A stretch of DNA of 64,000 bases, taken from positions 62,001-126,000 of the forward strand of contig JAGTJM010000040.1 of assembly GCA_020747015.1 (NCBI GenBank). The letters are read 5' to 3'. The notes beneath the pieces are model-generated. The model was given only the letters and a program-made list of their open reading frames with translations, was not told the origin of the DNA and ran no database searches. Of this stretch, positions 59,586 to 64,000 are shown piece after piece. A program made the position numbers and the translations under genes. The stretch comes from Pyrenochaeta sp. MPI-SDFR-AT-0127 (Eukaryota; Ascomycota; Dothideomycetes; Pleosporales; Cucurbitariaceae). Each line of letters starts with the position of its first letter. Positions within the stretch are counted from its first letter, which is position 1.

Positions 59586-60022
59586 TTTGAGCGATATTCA
59601 TCGAGCCGAGCCGATCGAATGTTGTGTATTCAAAGCTTCTGTTTAGGCCTTCACGCGTTCAATCGTTGTTGTTGGACTAGCGAGTTGGACAAGGACGTTG
59701 AGCGCGAGTCGTGACGGACAGGTCCGCGCGGTAACAGAGCCTCACTAAATAGCCATCAGGGTTGCCTCGTCGCCAGAGAGCCACAAAATCCAGAATCACG
59801 CCGTGTTTGCGCCGCTGGAGGTGGCATGGCCTCATTCGCTGCCTCGTGTTTCAGTTCGCTTGAATTTGCTGGAACAAGCTGGATACGGTACAGCTGCTTT
59901 TGGCCCCCAGGCCTATTTAAACCACGCCCATCGAATCAAGCGCAATAGCATTGCTCGATGCCCCTCTTCACAGAAATCCTTGCCGTTCACATTGTGTATA
60001 GCAGCCCTTCTCCAGCGCCGCC
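59586..60022. promoter_or_regulatory. Shared divergent promoter region
   Basis: 437 bp between the start codons of the membrane-HET gene and the membrane-protein gene. No open gene and no recognised motif is called; a common regulatory region is inferred from the head-to-head arrangement only. Confidence 0.5.
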
Positions 60023-61823
60023 ATGGAGCGACATCTCGACTGCTCTATCCAGCCCAATGTAAACCTGATCGGTTCTGGCGTTAGTACACAATGAGCGTAT
60101 AACCCGAGGCGGTGGTGTAAACTTACGTTACAGATCCGTGTGCCAATATACATCCTCTCCCTATCCATCCCCGTTCTCAACTTGGGAGAGATCAATCCCC
60201 CCTATCTCGACATCGCCAACACTACCCTCGCATTCATCGGTGTCATCCTCTTCACCATCAGCACCACGACTTCCATCCAGGGCTCTCTCGATCTTTTTCA
60301 CGCGCTCTGCGTACTCCACTTACTAAGGCTCTGTCTGCCATCATATAGGCACCGCGTAAAGAACCTCCGCAGATCCGCTCTTGGCTTGTTCGACGGTGGT
60401 TATGACTGGACGGATCCTGTTGCCACGAGCTTCGACCCTGATGCACCGTCACTATCGATGAGCGCCTTGCTAAATTTCCTGTCATTTGCAGCCTTCCTCG
60501 TAACACTGGGTGACACGTTATGGGATCCGCGAAATTTCGGATCGAATCCAGAATGCAATTCCCAAATAACGCTTTCCATGTTCGGCATCGCGATTCCCGC
60601 TACGGCGCCCGTGCTTCCATGGATTGTAGTAATGCTGGTTGTTGCCCACGTAATAGTTTTCATGACGCTGAGCTCCCAGAATAGCATTCCACATAGCGGA
60701 GCGGACCTTCGGGCTCTTAGGGGACTTGTTCGGGCAAGTCTCGAGGACGGCAAACAGTTCGGATTCATCGTAGGCATTTTGAGTCGAGTCTACTGCGTGG
60801 TAGCAGTCGAGTTGATGATTAGGCACAACAACCTAGTGCCGGGACTCAGGCCTCACATGACACTGTGGCAAATTCTGGTGATTTTTGTAATGGTTCTTGG
60901 TCAATTGATGGCATGCGGCGCGTTGGACGAGCACGACGCTCGCGAAGACGAAACAAACCTGGAAGCGTCAATACCCAAGCGTATGTGTTTCGCCCTTTTC
61001 CTCTTAAGCATACCGCCCTCGTCACAGCACTTACTAATATTCCTTCAGTTGGTGTCTTCCTACTGACGTCCCTGTTGGATATGGGATTTAACGCTCTCGC
61101 GGGTGTTCTTGCTACCTGCGCTTATGCTAGTGCCAGCCGTAGCACAGCAACCCATGAAGTACTCAAACTTGGAGCTGTAACCGGTGTCATAAAAAGCGGA
61201 CTATCCAACCTGGCCGTCCTCCTCTCTATATCCACTGTCAATGATGGAGCGCTATTCACAATTCATATAGCTGCGACCTTTACCATCCCGTTTATTCTGA
61301 CTTGTTTCGTTGCTCAAAAATCTCTTGGCCAAGGTAAGCCACAAGGAAAAATAACACGTCCTATCGAAATACATGTAGCTTACTCCACCTTCTAGTGCCG
61401 GACGCGCTAACTATGGCTGCTGTAGCAGCAAGCGCTCCCCTTCTTCTCTCTAGGGTTTTGGGTATTGTTCCTCTCCTAAAAGACCCTTGTGCAATTCTCT
61501 TCACAATTCTTCTCACATTGGGCTTCAACGCTCTCGGAGGCTTTACCTTTGCCCGTGTTGCTAACAATCATGGTACAATTCCCCCTGCATGCAAAAAAGA
61601 ACACCAACGCAGTACTAATCGTATAGCAGGCTATAATGGGATTAAGGAAAATGCAGCTACTGGTGCAGCTGTAGTCTTTGGAGTGATAGCTTTGGTGGGA
61701 AATTTGTGCTATGTAGCGGTTATGTATGGCATAGCATTGTCAGCAGAGCAGCGACGAGAGCGCCGACGCTGGCGCCGCCTCAGGTCGGCCTATTCGGGGT
61801 ATAATACCTTCTCAGGTTATTAA
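60023..61823 (+). CDS. Multi-pass fungal membrane protein of unknown function
   Basis: Four exons (60023-60079, 60134-60980, 61049-61333, 61396-61823) give 538 residues. The short first exon reads P-N-V-N-L-I-G-S-G and joins to I-R-V-P-I-Y-I, matching the N-P-D-x-x-G-x-G-V-R opening of a fungal membrane family of unknown function. About ten hydrophobic segments follow (for example A-F-I-G-V-I-L-F-T-I, V-L-P-W-I-V-V-M-L-V-V-A-H-V-I). The C-terminus is cytosolic-looking and Arg-rich (R-R-E-R-R-R-W-R-R-L-R). I cannot name the family. Its head-to-head neighbour is a HET gene, which makes a shared role conceivable but not shown. Confidence 0.7.
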
Positions 61824-62957
61824 TTTTCAAAATTATATACGTATCTAATGCATATTCATTCCCTAGTACTGGGTAGTAAATTCGCATCTAGTATAACGTG
61901 GTTTATAAGCGAGTGACGCCTGCAAGCGAGCAACGCACTCGACTCACTTTGCGCGCTTGTTTAAGCGTAACGTGCTCTGCCACCTAGTGCCTGCGAACAG
62001 CTATGTACGCTCACAACTTTATAAGGCTCCAGAGCCACTAATAATTGCTATTACTACAAGATTCTTACAGTTCTGTCCGTCGAGAGCCCTGGGTAAATAC
62101 AGACTCAATTGTTCCGCCTGCAGTACGCGAGCACTAATGCGCATTCAAGAGCGCTGAAGGGATAACCAGAGATTGATGAGCCGTATCCGCCGCGGAGAAG
62201 CTGGCTAGCGATGCATGAGTTCGATGAGAGGCGAGTATAAAATATTGTGAAGATTGTAAGGAGGACTAATTGTAAACAGAAGCTCAGATAGCGTAACGGT
62301 AGTTAAGGTGTTCGTCTGGGGTCTGGAGCGGTAGGCAGGTAGGCAGACTTCTTCGACTAACTGCGCGCTGACTGCAAGATATATGGTATAGTGTGAAAAG
62401 ATATCTGGATTCTACTTTGTATCGCCACTTGCCAGCGCTTGTTTGATGGATGCGAATGCTTGCTGCCAAACATGCCGAAGAAATCCCGAACCCCGCCCTA
62501 TCTCTGGTCGCAATCCTCCCCGAGGTCCCGACAAATCCTTGACGGACCTTTGGCAACGCGCAACCCTGGCAAACGTTTGCAGCTTCGCACGTAAATTTGC
62601 TGCCGTGCAAGTGAGTGCTGACGTAACATAGCCATGCAGGATGCATGTCTAGTGGTAGAGATACCATTCAACCTTCCTGTTGGGCGCAAGCTTGGTATGG
62701 AGCCTCTCTGGGCAACGTTCTTGGCGATGCCCATCCTGGCAGCGCAAGCTATGATCTGCTGGTGTCCCCGTAAAAGATAAGTCTATAAGCCGACGTCGGC
62801 TCGGTAGTTATTGACTTGTATGAAACTTAGGATAGCCGTAGTTGCCTGGTTTGGACAGAGCATGCAGTTATGAGTTCTTGTTATAAATGATGGAGCACGC
62901 CCTTCGTCTTGACCATATTCTTGTTGGGCCATCAGTCTCCGTCCTCTCTCAGCGATC
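61824..62957. other. Intergenic region with a fossil transposon end
   Basis: 1.1 kb; no gene recognised, and the short frames (66-127 codons) have no domain. It carries a fossil transposon terminus at 61896-61940. The right part is the promoter of the M20D gene. Confidence 0.55.
61896..61940 (+). repeat. Solo pogo-type terminal repeat remnant
   Basis: It starts after a TA (61894-61895) with ACGT and carries the box AAGCGAG at element positions 12-18 and 29-35, exactly where the intact inner transposon at 26614 has it. No partner repeat or transposase is seen nearby, so only one end remains or an internal deletion has removed the rest. Confidence 0.5.
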
Positions 62958-64000
62958 ATGGCAAGGTACCCATATCTGCTCGCATGTAGTCTGGCTTTTA
63001 CGATCTCTCTCGCAAGCGCAAGTGTTGTAGCGCGAAAGAACAATGACACTTCGTACATTGACGCCATTTCGAGCTACGTGGACTCCCTCTACGATGACTT
63101 GTGGAACATCAGCCAAACAATTCATGACAATCCCGAACTTGGATTCAAAGAGATCAAGGCGCATGACCTTCTCACCTCGTTCATGACTGCTCAAGATGGA
63201 TGGAACGTGACAAAGTCACTTTATAATATCAGCACCAGCTTCTCTGCCGTCTTTGAGGGATCAGGAGATGGACCTGTTGTCAGTTTCAACTCCGAGTACG
63301 GTAAGTGAGTAGCCATGGATTGTAAATCATCCTGCTGACATGAGTAGACGCATTACCAAACTTAGGTCACGCTTGTGGACATAACCTCATAGCAACCGTC
63401 GGGCTCACTGGTGCGCTCGCTACCGCAAAGATCATGAAAGAGCAAAATCTTCCTGGCAAAGTCATTCTTTTCGGAACTCCCGCCGAGGAGAGTCTTGGCG
63501 GAAAGGTCGACATGTTAGAGGCGGGCATTTTTGATGATTACAATATTGACATCAGTCTGATTGCCCATCCTTCAAATGGCCCTGACTCGCCCTACATGAG
63601 GACATTTTCAACGAGCCGCTTGGACCTTGAGTACTATGGCAAAACTGCGCATGCGTCAGCGGCACCGTATGAAGGCATCAATGCTCAAGATGCCCTGGTG
63701 CTAGCCTACAATGCAATCGGCTTGCTTCGTCAACAGTCACAACGAACAGATCAGATCCATGGCATCATCACTTCAGGTGGGACATCCATCAATGTTATCC
63801 CTGACCTTTCGAGCGCTTCTTTCCAAATCCGCGCCAAGGATGACGCCGACTTGGATTCGTGGTCGGAGCGCATACTCAAATGCTTCGACGCCGGAGCCGT
63901 TGCCACAGGCGCAGAACTAAACCTCACCATGCGCGAAAACAGCTACAGCGCTATGATCTCTAACGACATCCTTGCCGCCTCATGGTCGAAGTACTTTACA
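62958..64000 (+). CDS. Secreted M20D-family metallopeptidase/amidohydrolase (3' end beyond window)
   Basis: Exons 62958-63300 and 63348 onward; the gene is cut at the window edge after 332 codons. The signal peptide M-A-R-Y-P-Y-L-L-A-C-S-L-A-F (to about residue 21) predicts secretion. The intron splits D-A-L-P-N-L-G-H from the M20D zinc site, and joining gives G-H-A-C-G-H-N-L. Further motifs: F-G-T-P-A-E-E-S-L-G-G (catalytic and metal Glu), I-A-H-P-S-N-G (His ligand) and Y-G-K-T-A-H-A-S-A-A-P. PM20D2-type enzymes hydrolyse N-acyl amino acids or dipeptides. This is the second M20 enzyme in the window but of a different subfamily from the one at 35711. Confidence 0.9.

Noticed and set aside
1..64000. 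tRNA, rRNA or CRISPR arrays
   Set aside because: No tRNA-like A/B boxes with a foldable cloverleaf, rRNA sequence or regularly spaced repeat array was seen by eye.

Overview
The window looks like nuclear DNA of a filamentous ascomycete, most likely a dothideomycete of the Pleosporales type. Genes carry several short introns (about 45-115 bp) with GTRNGY-like donors. Protein families typical of filamentous fungi are present: a WOPR regulator, HET and NACHT/NLR proteins, Dal5-type MFS, SERAC1/SesB-like hydrolase and Fot1/pogo transposons. Several repeats carry the TA-rich, stop-filled signature of repeat-induced point mutation (RIP). The species assignment is an inference; the sequence does not settle it.

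Layout. 1-8.8 kb: a RIP-degraded, gene-free block. It holds a minus-strand chromodomain Ty3/Gypsy element (chromodomain, integrase and reverse-transcriptase remnants readable) and a nested set of inverted repeats. 8.8-24.5 kb: housekeeping and accessory genes: a C2H2-finger protein, CutC, a GPI-type secreted protein, a SAS2-like MYST acetyltransferase, a BTB protein, an acidic nuclear-type protein, a cyclase-family enzyme and a fructosamine-kinase-like protein. 25.3-35 kb: a remnant of a SesB-like alpha/beta hydrolase, then a RIP-decayed pogo-type transposon of about 1.8 kb carrying inside it an intact Fot1/pogo transposon of 1,873 bp, then a NACHT-type NTPase and a DUF7580-like gene with an in-frame stop. 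35.1-41.5 kb: a VOC protein, an M20 peptidase next to a Dal5-type MFS transporter, and the SGE1/WOR1/RYP1-type WOPR regulator. 41.5-48.9 kb: a 7.4 kb gene-free stretch upstream of that regulator. 49-64 kb: a decayed subtilase, a complete HeLo-like-NACHT-ankyrin-ZZ NLR, a doubtful poly-proline ORF, a multi-pass-membrane-HET fusion gene head-to-head with a multi-pass membrane protein gene, and a secreted M20D peptidase cut by the window end.

How they fit together. The strongest theme is non-self recognition. One disrupted SesB/NACHT locus, one HeLo-like NLR, one membrane-anchored HET protein and one or two DUF7580/C2H2 proteins of the kind seen around such genes lie within 51 kb, interleaved with transposons and pseudogenes. 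The M20 peptidase plus Dal5-type permease pair suggests uptake and hydrolysis of small nitrogenous amide compounds. Gene models were built by joining reading frames at consensus splice sites. For the C2H2, MYST, BTB, cyclase, kinase, MFS, NLR, HET and membrane-protein genes and the acidic nuclear-type gene, the summed exon lengths are divisible by three, which supports the models.
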